From contig CAWFZX010000018.1 of the NCBI GenBank assembly GCA_963820375.1, positions 12,018-76,017 of the forward strand: DNA of 64,000 bases, in the 5' to 3' direction. The notes below the pieces were generated by a model. That model was not told the origin of the DNA, did not search any database, and saw only the letters and a program-made list of their open reading frames with translations. Source of the stretch: AWTP1-13 sp963820375 (GTDB taxonomy: Bacteria > Pseudomonadota > Alphaproteobacteria > Rhizobiales > Hyphomicrobiaceae). The translations under genes and the position numbers were made by a program. This document shows positions 1-8,830 of the stretch, in pieces. The stretch's first letter is position 1. Each line of letters starts with the position of its first letter.

Positions 1-186
1 ACCGAGGCTCTTGGCCATGTGCGCGGCGACGATGCGCACAATCACATCATTAAAGCCGCCGGCCGCAAAGGGAACGATGAGGGTGATGGGGCGCGTGGGG
101 TAGGGTTGTGCGACCGCCGGCGGGCCTGGCACGGCCATGGCGGCAAGTGCGGCGAGCCCCGAGAACAGCAGCCGTCGGCTGAGCAT
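1..186 (-). CDS. Bug/TctC-family tripartite tricarboxylate transporter substrate-binding protein, 5' part only
   Basis: The first 62 codons of a gene that runs off the left edge of the window. The N-terminus MLSRRLLFSGLAALAAMAVP is a twin-Arg-like export signal. It is followed by QPYPTRPITLIVPFAAGGFN, the hallmark start of Bug periplasmic binding proteins (beta strand plus the glycine-rich ligand loop). Family members bind carboxylates or aromatic acids in the periplasm; the ligand here is unknown. The ATG at 186 is chosen because the signal peptide begins there. It is transcribed divergently from the amidohydrolase operon at 647. Confidence 0.85.
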   Translation of the reverse strand, partial: MLSRRLLFSGLAALAAMAVPGPPAVAQPYPTRPITLIVPFAAGGFNDVIVRIVAAHMAKSLG

Positions 187-646
187 GGCCTGGCCCCCAT
201 TTTGTCAAATCCTAGCCTAGGGACAACGCCCGGCGAAGACCATGGGGTTTGTGGCGCCAGGCCCAGTTGCCATCAAGCCGGCGCTGGCGCGGAAAAAGAC
301 AATGGCAGCGCTGAACGGCGGTCGGTGCATGGACGTTTGTTGTCCAGCCCAGCGGCTGGCCTTTGCGCGTTTTCCCCATGGCTCGGCGGCACGGGCGACA
401 TGGCTTAGCCGGGGGCTCGCGGGCCGGGTCCCAAGTCGTCCCCCCTGGCGCCGGTGGCCCACGGGGGCAGCGTCCCACGCCGGCGCGGCCGCCTGACAAG
501 TGCCTGACAAGTGCCCGACAAGTGGTGGTGTGCGGGCCCGCGCCACCTTTTTTGAACCCGCCCCCTCGGCGCTGGGGTAAAGTCGCGTGGCCCAGGTCGG
601 TGGTGCGGGCCCGCCAGCGCTGGGTGGAACGGGCAGGGAGAGGTCC
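187..646. promoter_or_regulatory. Divergent intergenic region with three tandem 11-bp repeats
   Basis: No convincing gene in this 460-bp stretch between a leftward Bug gene and a rightward amidohydrolase gene. At 492-524 there are three head-to-tail copies of an 11-bp unit (CCTGACAAGTG twice, then CCCGACAAGTG). An 11-bp period places each copy on nearly the same helix face, as expected of a multi-site operator. The regulator is not identified. Confidence 0.45.
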
Positions 647-1897
647 ATGCAGCTGCGCACGGAGGCAAACCTCAAAGAGCTTGCAGAGATCACCGTCAAG
701 ACCGACACGCGCGATATTCTTGCGCACGCCACCATCCAGGCCGAGGCGCTGGAAGACTATTTCCTCGTTGACCTCGACGCGCACGTCACCGAGACCTCGT
801 TCTGGAACGAGATCATCGAGCTCATCGATAATGACGTGATCCGCCAGATGGGCCAGGCGATGGCGTCCAGGCCCGGCGTCAGCACCGCCCTCCTCAACGC
901 CCAGCCCGGCGTCGCCTTCCAGAACGTCTACGGTCGCATTCCGCATCAGCTGGCGCTGTCGGAGACCGTCGCTGGCGGTGAAGGCCACCACTTCACTCAG
1001 CTGGCGCGCCGTGCCATGGACGCCATGGGTCTCGACTACCAGGTGGTGTTTCCGACGCCGATGCTGGTGCTTGGCATGCATCCGCAGGATGACATCGAGG
1101 CGGCGGTTGGTCGCGCGTACAATCGCTGGCTGATCGAGCGGATCCTACCCGAGGAGGAGCGCATCAAGGGGCTCTTGTATCTCCCCTTCAACTCGCCGCA
1201 GGCCTGTCAGGACATCGTCAGAGACTTCGGCGACGCCAAGGGCGTCATCGGCTTCACGATCACCTCAACCCGCAACAAGCCCGTGCATCATGATCAATAT
1301 ATGAAGCTTTATGCCATGATCGAGGAGACGGGCAAGCCGCTGGCTTTCCACTCCGGCTTCCACTGGGGCGATCCGTCCTTCCTGCAACTGAACCGCTTCA
1401 TCTCCATGCACGCGCTTTCCTTCGTGCACTACAGTCTCATCCACCTCACCAACTGGATCATCAATGGTTTGCCGGAGCGCTTCCCAAAACTGAAGCTGGT
1501 CTGGGTGGAGAGCGGCTTGGCCTGGATCCCGTTCATCATGCAACGGCTGGATCATGAATTCATGATGCGCGTGTGCGAGGCACCCATGCTCAAGCGGCCA
1601 CCGAGCGAATACATCCGCGAGATGTACTTTACCAGTCAGCCCCTCGAGAAGAGCAACATGCAGCTGTTGCAGGCGACATTTGCCGCCATGAAAGCCGAGA
1701 CACAATTGCTGTTTGCCTCGGATTGGCCGCATTGGGACTTCGACCCGCCAAGCTCGATCACGACCATCCCTTTCCTGGATGAACAGGCCAAACGCAACAT
1801 TCTCGGATTGAATGCCGCCCGCATCTTCAATCTGGAGGTGAAGCGGATGCGGCCGCCGGCGCGCCAGGTGTTGGCAGCGCGTCGCGGAGTATCGTGA
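647..1897 (+). CDS. Amidohydrolase family protein (ACMSD-like, amidohydrolase-2)
   Basis: 416-residue cytoplasmic TIM-barrel metal hydrolase/decarboxylase. The N-terminal DLDAHVTE is the D-x-H metal motif in the DxHxxE variant. HSGFHWGD in the middle supplies further metal ligands, and FASDWPHWDFD near the C-terminus carries the catalytic Asp. Family members include ACMS decarboxylase and carboxyvanillate or resorcylate decarboxylases; the substrate is unknown. ATG 647 is preferred over an in-frame ATG at 587 because GGGAGAGG lies just upstream and homology starts there. It is followed after 1 bp by a small gene and then a Rieske ferredoxin, which suggests an oxidative aromatic or heterocyclic catabolic operon served by the downstream ABC importer. 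Confidence 0.88.
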   Translation: MQLRTEANLKELAEITVKTDTRDILAHATIQAEALEDYFLVDLDAHVTETSFWNEIIELIDNDVIRQMGQAMASRPGVSTALLNAQPGVAFQNVYGRIPHQLALSETVAGGEGHHFTQLARRAMDAMGLDYQVVFPTPMLVLGMHPQDDIEAAVGRAYNRWLIERILPEEERIKGLLYLPFNSPQACQDIVRDFGDAKGVIGFTITSTRNKPVHHDQYMKLYAMIEETGKPLAFHSGFHWGDPSFLQLNRFISMHALSFVHYSLIHLTNWIINGLPERFPKLKLVWVESGLAWIPFIMQRLDHEFMMRVCEAPMLKRPPSEYIREMYFTSQPLEKSNMQLLQATFAAMKAETQLLFASDWPHWDFDPPSSITTIPFLDEQAKRNILGLNAARIFNLEVKRMRPPARQVLAARRGVS

Positions 1898-1898
1898 C

Positions 1899-2207
1899 AT
1901 GTCCGCTCCGCCAACGACGCTGGCGCAGGAGTTCCAAGGCGTGACGCGTTCGCTGGTCGAGCTGGCGGGGCGGGCATTAGCCGGCGGCAGCCCGCAGATT
2001 GCCAGCGATGATGTCGCGCGCGCCATGACGGCAATCGTGAAGCTTTATGCCGCCAAAGCGGAAACGGACGCCAGCCCGCCGGCGCCGGTGACGGCCAACA
2101 ACGTCACCCCCACGGAGGTGGTTCTGGTCGTCAGCGAGATGCTGCGCGCGGTCGACATCAGTCTGTTCGACTTGGCGATGTGGTATCGCCGGGGCCAGCG
2201 GCAGTGA
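1899..2207 (+). CDS. Small hypothetical protein, translationally coupled to the amidohydrolase
   Basis: 102 residues, start one base after the preceding stop. No domain recognised. It is predicted mostly helical (LAQEFQGVTRSLVELAGRAL, then a helix around DVARAMTAIVKLYAAKAE) with a Pro/Ala linker and a C-terminal helix ending WYRRGQRQ; no signal peptide or membrane segment. The tight spacing between the amidohydrolase and the Rieske ferredoxin suggests an accessory subunit or chaperone of that enzyme system. This is inference from position only. Confidence 0.7.
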   Translation: MSAPPTTLAQEFQGVTRSLVELAGRALAGGSPQIASDDVARAMTAIVKLYAAKAETDASPPAPVTANNVTPTEVVLVVSEMLRAVDISLFDLAMWYRRGQRQ

Positions 2208-2236
2208 CTGCTCGTCCAAGCCAAAGAGCCAAGCCC

Positions 2237-2668
2237 ATGCGTGAGATAGCAATCGGCAAGGTCGCGACCTTCCCAAATCCAGGCCGCAAGGTGATCGAGG
2301 TCGACGGTGTGGCCGTGGGCGTGTTCTGCCGCAACGGCACGTTCACGGCCTTTGAAAATGTTTGCCCGCACATGGGCGGCCCCGTCTGCCAGGGCAAGCT
2401 CATTGCCCGGGTGCAGGAGCTGGTCGCCGACGACAAGACCAGTTTGGGATTTTCATTTTCGCCGGAGCAAACCAACGTCGTGTGCCCCTGGCATGGCTAC
2501 GAGTTTGATATCAGCAGCGGGCGGCACCAGGGCGATCCGCGTCTGCGGCTGCGGCCCGTCAAGATCACCGTGGTCGATGACGACGTGGTCATTAGCCTGC
2601 CCGAAGGCACGCGCGCGCGCATTCAACGCGCCCGCGCGGGCACCGGGCGGACGCGAGCTGTGCCATGA
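2237..2668 (+). CDS. Rieske [2Fe-2S] ferredoxin-like protein
   Basis: 143 residues. The Rieske cluster ligands are CPHMGG (C-x-H) and CPWHGYEFD (C-x2-H). About 37 residues separate the two motifs, longer than in classic Rieske ferredoxins; the insert includes DDKTSLGFSFSPEQ. ATG 2237 is chosen because the conserved fold begins at REIAIGKVATF; an in-frame GTG further upstream overlaps the previous gene. It probably passes electrons to, or works with, the linked amidohydrolase-type enzyme; the C-terminus is an Arg-rich tail with no known role. Third gene of the 647-2668 operon. Confidence 0.85.
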   Translation: MREIAIGKVATFPNPGRKVIEVDGVAVGVFCRNGTFTAFENVCPHMGGPVCQGKLIARVQELVADDKTSLGFSFSPEQTNVVCPWHGYEFDISSGRHQGDPRLRLRPVKITVVDDDVVISLPEGTRARIQRARAGTGRTRAVP

Positions 2669-3018
2669 AGCCCCGTGTCCTTTTGTGCACTGGCCGGCGT
2701 AAGATGCTTGCCTGCAATGTTGCCAGCGCCAGCGTTCCTAATGCGGCGCAGCCTGAGGTGGGATCGTGCGCATGATGCAATTTGCTCGTCTCGGACAGGG
2801 CACTGCCGCCAGCCAGCGGCAACCCGTCATCGCATCGTGGCGGGCTGCGCGAAGGCCGGGCGCCGCCAGCCAGTTTGCTTCCGATCGCCGGTGGCAAGGC
2901 CTCAGGCCAGGGCGGCAAGGGCGGACTTATCGAAGACATCATCTCTTATAAAAAGAGCGCGCCGGTATTTTCCATACACACGAGCCGCCAGGCCAAAAGC
3001 AGCAAGGGAGGATACGCC
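2669..3018. other. Intergenic region ahead of the Liv operon
   Basis: 350 bp with no supported gene. A short AT-rich stretch around 2941-2975 (TCTTATAAAAAGAG) may form part of the promoter for the ABC transporter operon. No repeats or clear hairpins were seen. Confidence 0.4.
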
Positions 3019-4269
3019 ATGACCATCAAACGCAGGACCGTGCTGGCGGGCATGTTGGCAAGCGGCGCCAGCGCTGTTGGCGTCAGAATGCCGGCCGTGC
3101 AAGCGCAGGCAGCGCCGTTCAAGATTGGCCTGTTGACCGTCAAGACCGGCCCGCTGGCGCAGGGCGGTATCCAGATGGAGCAGGGCATTGCGGCGTTCTT
3201 GAAGGAAAAGAGCAATACGCTGGCTGGCCGCAAGGTCGAGCTGCTGGTGGCCGACACCGGCGGCAATCCGGCCGGTGCCAAAACCAAGGCGCAGGAGGTG
3301 ATCGAGCGCGACAAGGTCAACGTCATCCTGGGGCCGCTTGCGGCCTTCGAGCTGCTGGCGATTACCGACTACGTGCGCGACAACTCCACGCCGCTCATCA
3401 GCCTGGCGGCGGCCGAGGACGTGACGCAGCGCAAGGCCAACCCCTTCGTGATCCGTCCGTCCGCGACCTCCGGGCAGTGCAGCCACGTGATGGGCGATTA
3501 CGCGGCCAAGGAGCTCAAGTTCAAGCGGGTTGCGACCATCGCCGACGATTTTGCCTTTGGCCACGAGCAGATCTCGGCATTCCAGCGCGCCTACGAGGAT
3601 GCCGGCGGCAAGGTCGTCAAGAAGCTGTGGCCGCCGCTGGTGACGCCGGACTACACGCCCTTCATCGCTCAGATCGGCAACGTCGATGCTGTGTTCCAGG
3701 GCTTTGCCGGCTCCAACCCCGTGAAATTCATGCGCGCCTACGCCGATCTCGGGCTGAAGGGGAAGGTGCCGCTGCTCGCCGGCTGGACCGGCATGGACGA
3801 TGCGCTGCTCAAGAGCCTCGGCGAGGAGGCCGTCGGCGTTGTTTCCGCGGCTTACTATTCGGCGACCGCCGATACCCCGAGCAACCGCCGTTTCGTGGCG
3901 GCGATGCAGAAGGACTACGGGGTCTTGCCGGGCGGCTACTCGGCGGGAATGTACGTCGCCGGCCAGTGCGTGGAGGCGGCCATGGCTGAGCTCGGCGGCA
4001 AGGCCGACGATCGCAAGGCCCTCGCCGAGGCGCTGCACCGCGTCTCGCTGACCGACACCCCGCGTGGCGCGGTGACGTTCGATCAGTACGGCAATGTGGT
4101 CGGCGAGGTCTTCATCCGCCGCTGCGAGAAGAAGGACGGCCAGCTGACCAACACGGTGATCAAGACCTACCCGAACGTCAGCCAATTCTGGACCTACCCC
4201 GCCAGTGAGTTCCTGGCCAACCCGGTCTACACGCGCGATTACCCACCGGCCAAGAACCTCGAGAATTAG
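3019..4269 (+). CDS. ABC transporter periplasmic substrate-binding protein, branched-chain amino acid type (LivJ-like)
   Basis: 416 residues. The N-terminus MTIKRRTVLAGMLASGASA is a twin-Arg type export signal ending near VQAQA. The mature part is a type I periplasmic binding protein (Peripla_BP_6): FKIGLLTVKTGPLAQGG at the start, VNVILGPLAAFELLAITDYV in lobe 1, and PLISLAAAEDVTQRKANPFV around the ligand cleft. ATG 3019 is chosen from a GGGAGGA ribosome site 8 bases upstream and the signal peptide. It heads an operon with two permeases and two ATPases. In soil alphaproteobacteria such importers often carry aromatic or dicarboxylic compounds; the flanking amidohydrolases point that way but do not prove it. 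Confidence 0.92.
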   Translation: MTIKRRTVLAGMLASGASAVGVRMPAVQAQAAPFKIGLLTVKTGPLAQGGIQMEQGIAAFLKEKSNTLAGRKVELLVADTGGNPAGAKTKAQEVIERDKVNVILGPLAAFELLAITDYVRDNSTPLISLAAAEDVTQRKANPFVIRPSATSGQCSHVMGDYAAKELKFKRVATIADDFAFGHEQISAFQRAYEDAGGKVVKKLWPPLVTPDYTPFIAQIGNVDAVFQGFAGSNPVKFMRAYADLGLKGKVPLLAGWTGMDDALLKSLGEEAVGVVSAAYYSATADTPSNRRFVAAMQKDYGVLPGGYSAGMYVAGQCVEAAMAELGGKADDRKALAEALHRVSLTDTPRGAVTFDQYGNVVGEVFIRRCEKKDGQLTNTVIKTYPNVSQFWTYPASEFLANPVYTRDYPPAKNLEN

Positions 4270-4363
4270 CCGCGCTACCCCTCGGGAAAGTTGGTGCTGC
4301 AAAATGCACCGCTCCTGGAAGGTGTTCGCGCTCGATGCAACCGACGTGGCCGAGACGACCTGA

Positions 4364-5224
4364 ATGAGCTTGTGGCTGACCTTGGCCGTTAACAGCATCG
4401 CCCTGGGCGGCCTGTTGTTCCTGCTCTCATCGGGCTTCTCGCTGATCTTTGGGCTGATGCGCATCCCCAATCTGATGCACGGCTCGTTCTTTATGCTCGG
4501 AGCCTACCTGGGGGTGACGCTGCTGGCGCGCGGCCACAATTTCTGGATTGCGGCGCTGGCCAGCACCGCGGCCATGGCGGTGATCGGTGGCCTCATCGAG
4601 CGTTTCCTGCTGCGGCGTCTTGCCGGCGATCCCCTGCCGCAAGTGCTGCTGACGCTCGGCGGCGCCTTCATTGTCGGTGACCTTTGCCTGATGCTGTGGA
4701 CTGGTGATCCGTGGCAGCCGGGGACGCCCGACCATCTGCGCGGCGTGGTCGAGGTCGGCGGCCTTTACTTTCCAATTTTCCGGCTGGTGATCGTCGCCGT
4801 CGCGCTCGTCGTGGCGATCGCGCTCTGGCTACTGGTCGACTGGACGCGTCTCGGCGCCAAGATTCGTGCCGGTGTCGATGATGCGCCGATCGCCCGGGTG
4901 GTCGGCATCAAGGTGTCGCAACTTTTCACCTTGGTGTTCGCCTTGGGCGCGGCGCTGGCGGGCTTCGGCGGCGTCATGGGCGCCCCCTATCTTTCGGTCT
5001 ATCCCGGCCTCGACTTCGAGATGCTGCCGCTGGCGCTGATCGTGGTGATCCTGGGCGGGACCGGCAGCCTGCTGGGGGCGCTGGTCGGCAGCTTCCTGAT
5101 CGGTTTTCTCTACAATTTCGGGCAGGCCATGTTTCCCGACCTTGCCTACGTCATCCTGTTTTTGCCGATGCTGGTGATCCTGGTGCTGCGCCCGCAAGGG
5201 CTGTTCGGCAAGGTGGTGACGTGA
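4364..5224 (+). CDS. livH: Branched-chain amino acid-type ABC permease (LivH-like)
   Basis: 286-residue inner-membrane permease with about eight hydrophobic segments. The start NSIALGGLLFLLSSGFSLIF and the later LPLALIVVILGGTGSLLGAL are typical LivH signatures. It forms the channel with the LivM-like protein encoded immediately downstream; the two genes overlap by 4 bases. The symbol is given by family; the substrate is not known. Confidence 0.92.
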   Translation: MSLWLTLAVNSIALGGLLFLLSSGFSLIFGLMRIPNLMHGSFFMLGAYLGVTLLARGHNFWIAALASTAAMAVIGGLIERFLLRRLAGDPLPQVLLTLGGAFIVGDLCLMLWTGDPWQPGTPDHLRGVVEVGGLYFPIFRLVIVAVALVVAIALWLLVDWTRLGAKIRAGVDDAPIARVVGIKVSQLFTLVFALGAALAGFGGVMGAPYLSVYPGLDFEMLPLALIVVILGGTGSLLGALVGSFLIGFLYNFGQAMFPDLAYVILFLPMLVILVLRPQGLFGKVVT

Positions 5225-6222
5225 GCCGGATCAGCTTCCGGAGCGCCCTGCGCCTCCTTGCCCTTGTGCTGCTCGTCAGCCTGCCCGTCTGGGTCGGCAA
5301 CTCCTACTACATCAATATCGCCAGCCAGATCCTGATCTGGGCCATTCTGGCCTTGGCGCTCAATTTGCTCGTCGGCTATGCCGGCCTCACGTCCCTGGGC
5401 CACGCCGGCCTGTTTGCCGTCGGCGGCTATGCCGCCGCCATGCTGCTCGCCGCCGGCCACAATCACTTGAGTGCCGTGCTCGTGGCCCTGGTGGTGACCG
5501 TAGCCGCCTCGGCGGTGTTTGCGGTGTTGGCCTTGCGCGCGACGGGCATCGGCTTCCTGATGATCACGTTGGCGATGGGGCAGATCCTGTGGGGCATCGC
5601 CTACCGTTGGGCGAGCCTGACCAACGGCGACAACGGCATCAGCGTGGCAACGCGACCGGCGCCGTTTGGCCTGCAGTTGACACAGGCTCCAGCCTTCTAC
5701 TACGCGACCCTGGTGGTGTTTGGGCTGGCGATCGCCAGCATCGGCGTGTTCGTGCGCTCGCCGTTCGGGGCGAGCCTTGCCGGCACCCGCGACCAGGCGC
5801 GCCGCATGTCGGCGCTGGGCTACAACGTCTGGCTGATCCGCTTTTTGACGATCCTGTTCTCCGGCTTCTGGTCGGGCGTGGCCGGACTGCTGTTCATCTA
5901 TTACAACCAGTTCATTAGTCCGCAGGTCGTGGCCTTGACCACCTCGGCGGAAGCGCTGCTGATGGTGATCTCCGGCGGCAGCGGCACCCTGCTCGGGCCC
6001 ATCTTCGGCGCCGCTATCGTGGTGGTGATGAAGAATGTGGCGAGCGCCTACATCGAGCGTTGGAACCTGGTGCTCGGCGTCATCTTCATCCTTATCATCA
6101 GCTTCATGCCGGAAGGCCTGGTGCCGGGCTCGGTGCGGCTGTGGCGCACGGGCTGGCAGGCGTTGCGTGGCAAGGACGCGGCCAGCAGGCCGGCAAGCCA
6201 GCAGCCGGAGGCGTCGCGATGA
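5221..6222 (+). CDS. livM: Branched-chain amino acid-type ABC permease (LivM-like)
   Basis: 333-residue membrane protein, GTG start overlapping the stop of livH. The central motif NLLVGYAGLTSLGHAGLFAV is diagnostic of LivM permeases. A second conserved block, around GTRDQARRMSALGYNVW, is the cytoplasmic coupling region. The protein ends with an Arg/Gln-rich cytoplasmic tail. It partners with the LivH-like permease, and its stop overlaps the start of the first ATPase gene (ATGA), indicating coupled translation. Confidence 0.92.
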   Translation: MSRISFRSALRLLALVLLVSLPVWVGNSYYINIASQILIWAILALALNLLVGYAGLTSLGHAGLFAVGGYAAAMLLAAGHNHLSAVLVALVVTVAASAVFAVLALRATGIGFLMITLAMGQILWGIAYRWASLTNGDNGISVATRPAPFGLQLTQAPAFYYATLVVFGLAIASIGVFVRSPFGASLAGTRDQARRMSALGYNVWLIRFLTILFSGFWSGVAGLLFIYYNQFISPQVVALTTSAEALLMVISGGSGTLLGPIFGAAIVVVMKNVASAYIERWNLVLGVIFILIISFMPEGLVPGSVRLWRTGWQALRGKDAASRPASQQPEASR

Positions 6223-6956
6223 GGGCGCTCGAGATCGCCGGCTTGAGCAAGTCCTTTGGCGGCCTGCGCGTCACCGCCAACGTGAACCTATCGGTGGCGC
6301 CCGGTGAACGGCGGCTGATCATCGGCCCGAATGGCGCCGGCAAGACCACGCTGTTCAACTTGATCACGGGGGAGCTTGCTGCCGACAGCGGCAAAATTAG
6401 CCTGTTCGGGCGCGACATCACGACGACGGCCTGCCGTCACCGCGCCCATTTCGGCATGGCGCGCACCTATCAAATCATCACGCTGTTCCAGCGTGATACC
6501 ATCCTGCGCAACATCATGCTGGCGTTGCTTGGCCTCTCGCCGCTGCGCTGGAATGCATGGGGCGATCTGGCCTCCCAGCCCGCCCTGTCGGAGCGCGCAC
6601 GCGCCGTGCTGGTGCGCGTGGGTCTCGATCACATTGCCGAGCGGCAGCTGGCGCAGACCTCCTACGGGGAGCGGCGCCGCGTCGAGATCGCCATGGCGCT
6701 GGCGCAGGACCCGAAGGTGCTGTTGCTGGATGAACCGTTCGCCGGCCTCTCCGTTGACGAGCGCCGCGACGTCAAGCAGCTGCTCTTGCAGATTCCGCGC
6801 GAGGTGACCGTGGTGATGATCGAGCACAACATGGATGTGGCGCTTGACCTGGCAGATCGCATCACGCTCTTGCATTTCGGCGAGGTGATCGTCGAAGGTA
6901 CCCGCGCGGCGGTGGTGGCCGACCCGCGCACGCGCGAGGTGTACCTTGGCGCTTGA
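6219..6956 (+). CDS. livG: ABC transporter ATP-binding protein (LivG-like)
   Basis: 245 residues. Walker A GPNGAGKTT, signature SYGERRRVEIAMALA (the LivG-type SYG variant), Walker B VLLLDEPFAGLS, and the switch His in MIEHNMDV. The ATG at 6219 overlaps the livM stop; in-frame upstream codons lie inside livM and are rejected. It drives the LivHM channel as a heterodimer with the next ATPase. Confidence 0.92.
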   Translation: MRALEIAGLSKSFGGLRVTANVNLSVAPGERRLIIGPNGAGKTTLFNLITGELAADSGKISLFGRDITTTACRHRAHFGMARTYQIITLFQRDTILRNIMLALLGLSPLRWNAWGDLASQPALSERARAVLVRVGLDHIAERQLAQTSYGERRRVEIAMALAQDPKVLLLDEPFAGLSVDERRDVKQLLLQIPREVTVVMIEHNMDVALDLADRITLLHFGEVIVEGTRAAVVADPRTREVYLGA

Positions 6957-7665
6957 AGCCCTTAACCTGCGCAGGATCGATGCCTACTACGGCGATAGCC
7001 ATGTGCTGCAGCGTGTGTCGTTCGGCGCCGGTGCCGGCCGGTTGCTCGGCTTGGTCGGCCGCAATGGCGCCGGCAAGACCACCGCCATCAATGTTGCCGT
7101 CGGCTTGCTGCCCCCGCGCAGCGGCACAGTCGAGGTGTTTGGCACGGACGTCTCAGGCTCCACGCCGGAACAGATCGCCGCCTGTGGCGTGGCCCTGGTG
7201 CCGCAGGGCCGCCGCGTGTTCCGCAGCCTCACCGTGCGCGAAAACCTGAGCGTGGCGGCGCGCAAGCCGATCGTGCCCGGCAAGTCGACGTGGGACCTCG
7301 ACACGGTGTTTGCGATGTTTCCCCGGCTTGCCGAGCGGCGTCACCAGTTGGCCAGCGTGCTCTCCGGCGGTGAGCAGCAGATGCTTGCGATCGGCCGGGC
7401 GCTGATGGGTAATCCGCGTCTGCTGCTGATGGATGAGCCGTCCGAGGGGCTCGCACCCCAGATCGTCGCCGACGTCGGGCGCACCATCGCCAGACTCAAG
7501 GGCGAAGGTCTGTCGATCGTGTTGGTGGAGCAGAACATCAAGCTCACCTTGGACCTGGCCGACGATATCGTCATCTTGAACTCAGGCCACGTCGTCTTCA
7601 GCGGCCTGGCGCGTGAGCTGGCGCTGCACGATGCCATCATCTCCCAGCACCTGGGTGTGCATTGA
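6946..7665 (+). CDS. livF: ABC transporter ATP-binding protein (LivF-like)
   Basis: 239 residues, TTG start overlapping the end of livG by 11 bases. Walker A GRNGAGKTT, signature LSGGEQQMLAIGRAL, Walker B LLLMDEPSEGLAP, switch His region VEQNIKL (here Gln-Asn, normal for LivF). It is the fifth and last transporter component, so the importer is complete. It is followed within about 110 bases by another amidohydrolase with its own strong ribosome site. Confidence 0.92.
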   Translation: MALEALNLRRIDAYYGDSHVLQRVSFGAGAGRLLGLVGRNGAGKTTAINVAVGLLPPRSGTVEVFGTDVSGSTPEQIAACGVALVPQGRRVFRSLTVRENLSVAARKPIVPGKSTWDLDTVFAMFPRLAERRHQLASVLSGGEQQMLAIGRALMGNPRLLLMDEPSEGLAPQIVADVGRTIARLKGEGLSIVLVEQNIKLTLDLADDIVILNSGHVVFSGLARELALHDAIISQHLGVH

Positions 7666-7771
7666 TGCCCCGGAGAGCTCGGCAGCATCCGCCGCTCAGG
7701 CGGCTCGAGCCAGGCGGCGAGCGGTGTGGACAGGCCGGCAGCCACCGGCAAGGCACTAGCAGGAGGTCCCG

Positions 7772-8830
7772 ATGAGCCAATGGAACAGCTATGGGCCCAC
7801 CGCGGCACGCGCGCGCGGCCGGCCCGGGCGCGAGAGTCGCCCCAAAAGTGTGACCATTGACCTTCATTCGCACGTTGGCGTGCCACGTGCGAGCGAGTTC
7901 GTGCGGCCGCACCTGTCTGCCGACGCCTCGCCGCTGGTGCGATTTGCCAATGCCGAGACCAGGGCGCTCAATCAAAAGCAGGAGGCCGACATCATCGCCC
8001 GTGCCAGTCTCGAGCAGCGCCTGGCGGATCTCGATGCCATGGGTCTCGACATGCAGGTGATCAAGCCGCCGCCGCCGCAGTGCTACTATGCGCTTCCCAT
8101 CGACATTGCCGTTGCCGCCGCGCAGATCGTCAATGACGGCATTGCCGAGTTCGTTGCCCGCCAACCGGACCGGTTCAGGGGCTTTGGTACGGTGCCGATG
8201 CCGGACGGCAACGAGGCGGCAAAGGAACTCGAACGCTGCGTCAGCAAGCTTGGTTTCAAGGGCGTGCAGGTTCTGACCAATGTCAACGGGCAGGAACTGT
8301 CGGATCAAGCCTTCGCGCCGTTCTGGCAGAAGGCCGAGGAGCTCGGCGTGCTCGTCGTCATTCATCCCAACGGCTTCAGTGATGCCGGCCGGCTGTCGCG
8401 ATTCTACTTCAACAATGTCATTGGCAATCCCTTGGAAACCAGCATTGCCCTGCATTACCTGATTTTTGACGGCGTGCTGGAACGGCACCCGAACCTGAAA
8501 ATTCTGGCCGTGCATGGCGGCGGCTATCTGGCGAGTTATGCCGGGCGCATCGATCATGCGTGGGGCGCGCGCTCAGATTCACATGGCAACCTGCCGCAGC
8601 CACCGACCACCTATCTGAAACGCCTCTACTTCGACAGCATCGTCTTCACCCCGCATCAGCTGCAGGAATTGGTGCGGCTCTATGGCGCCGAGCACATCGT
8701 CATGGGCACCGACTATCCCTTCGACATGGCCGACTACGATCCGGTGGCTCACGTCGCGGCGTGCGGTTTTGATGCCGCAACGATGTCGGCCATTTGTGGC
8801 GGCAACGCCAAGACGCTGTTGGGCCTCTAA
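7772..8830 (+). CDS. Amidohydrolase family protein (ACMSD/decarboxylase-like)
   Basis: 352 residues. The metal motif DLHSH (H-x-H) is at about residue 31, IHPNGFSD in the middle, AVHGGGYLASY carries a further His, and MGTDYPFDM holds the catalytic Asp. It is closer to classic amidohydrolase-2 decarboxylases than the protein encoded at 647, whose first motif is DxHxxE. AGGAGG lies 6 bases upstream of ATG 7772. Having one ACMSD-type enzyme on each side of a Liv importer suggests a pathway in which a carboxylated ring compound is imported and decarboxylated or hydrolysed (inference). Confidence 0.88.
   Translation: MSQWNSYGPTAARARGRPGRESRPKSVTIDLHSHVGVPRASEFVRPHLSADASPLVRFANAETRALNQKQEADIIARASLEQRLADLDAMGLDMQVIKPPPPQCYYALPIDIAVAAAQIVNDGIAEFVARQPDRFRGFGTVPMPDGNEAAKELERCVSKLGFKGVQVLTNVNGQELSDQAFAPFWQKAEELGVLVVIHPNGFSDAGRLSRFYFNNVIGNPLETSIALHYLIFDGVLERHPNLKILAVHGGGYLASYAGRIDHAWGARSDSHGNLPQPPTTYLKRLYFDSIVFTPHQLQELVRLYGAEHIVMGTDYPFDMADYDPVAHVAACGFDAATMSAICGGNAKTLLGL

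Noticed and set aside
2902..4470. 522-codon open frame on the minus strand
   Set aside because: Exact antisense of the LivJ-type binding protein; no ribosome site, His/Arg/Gly-rich composition typical of a GC-rich shadow.
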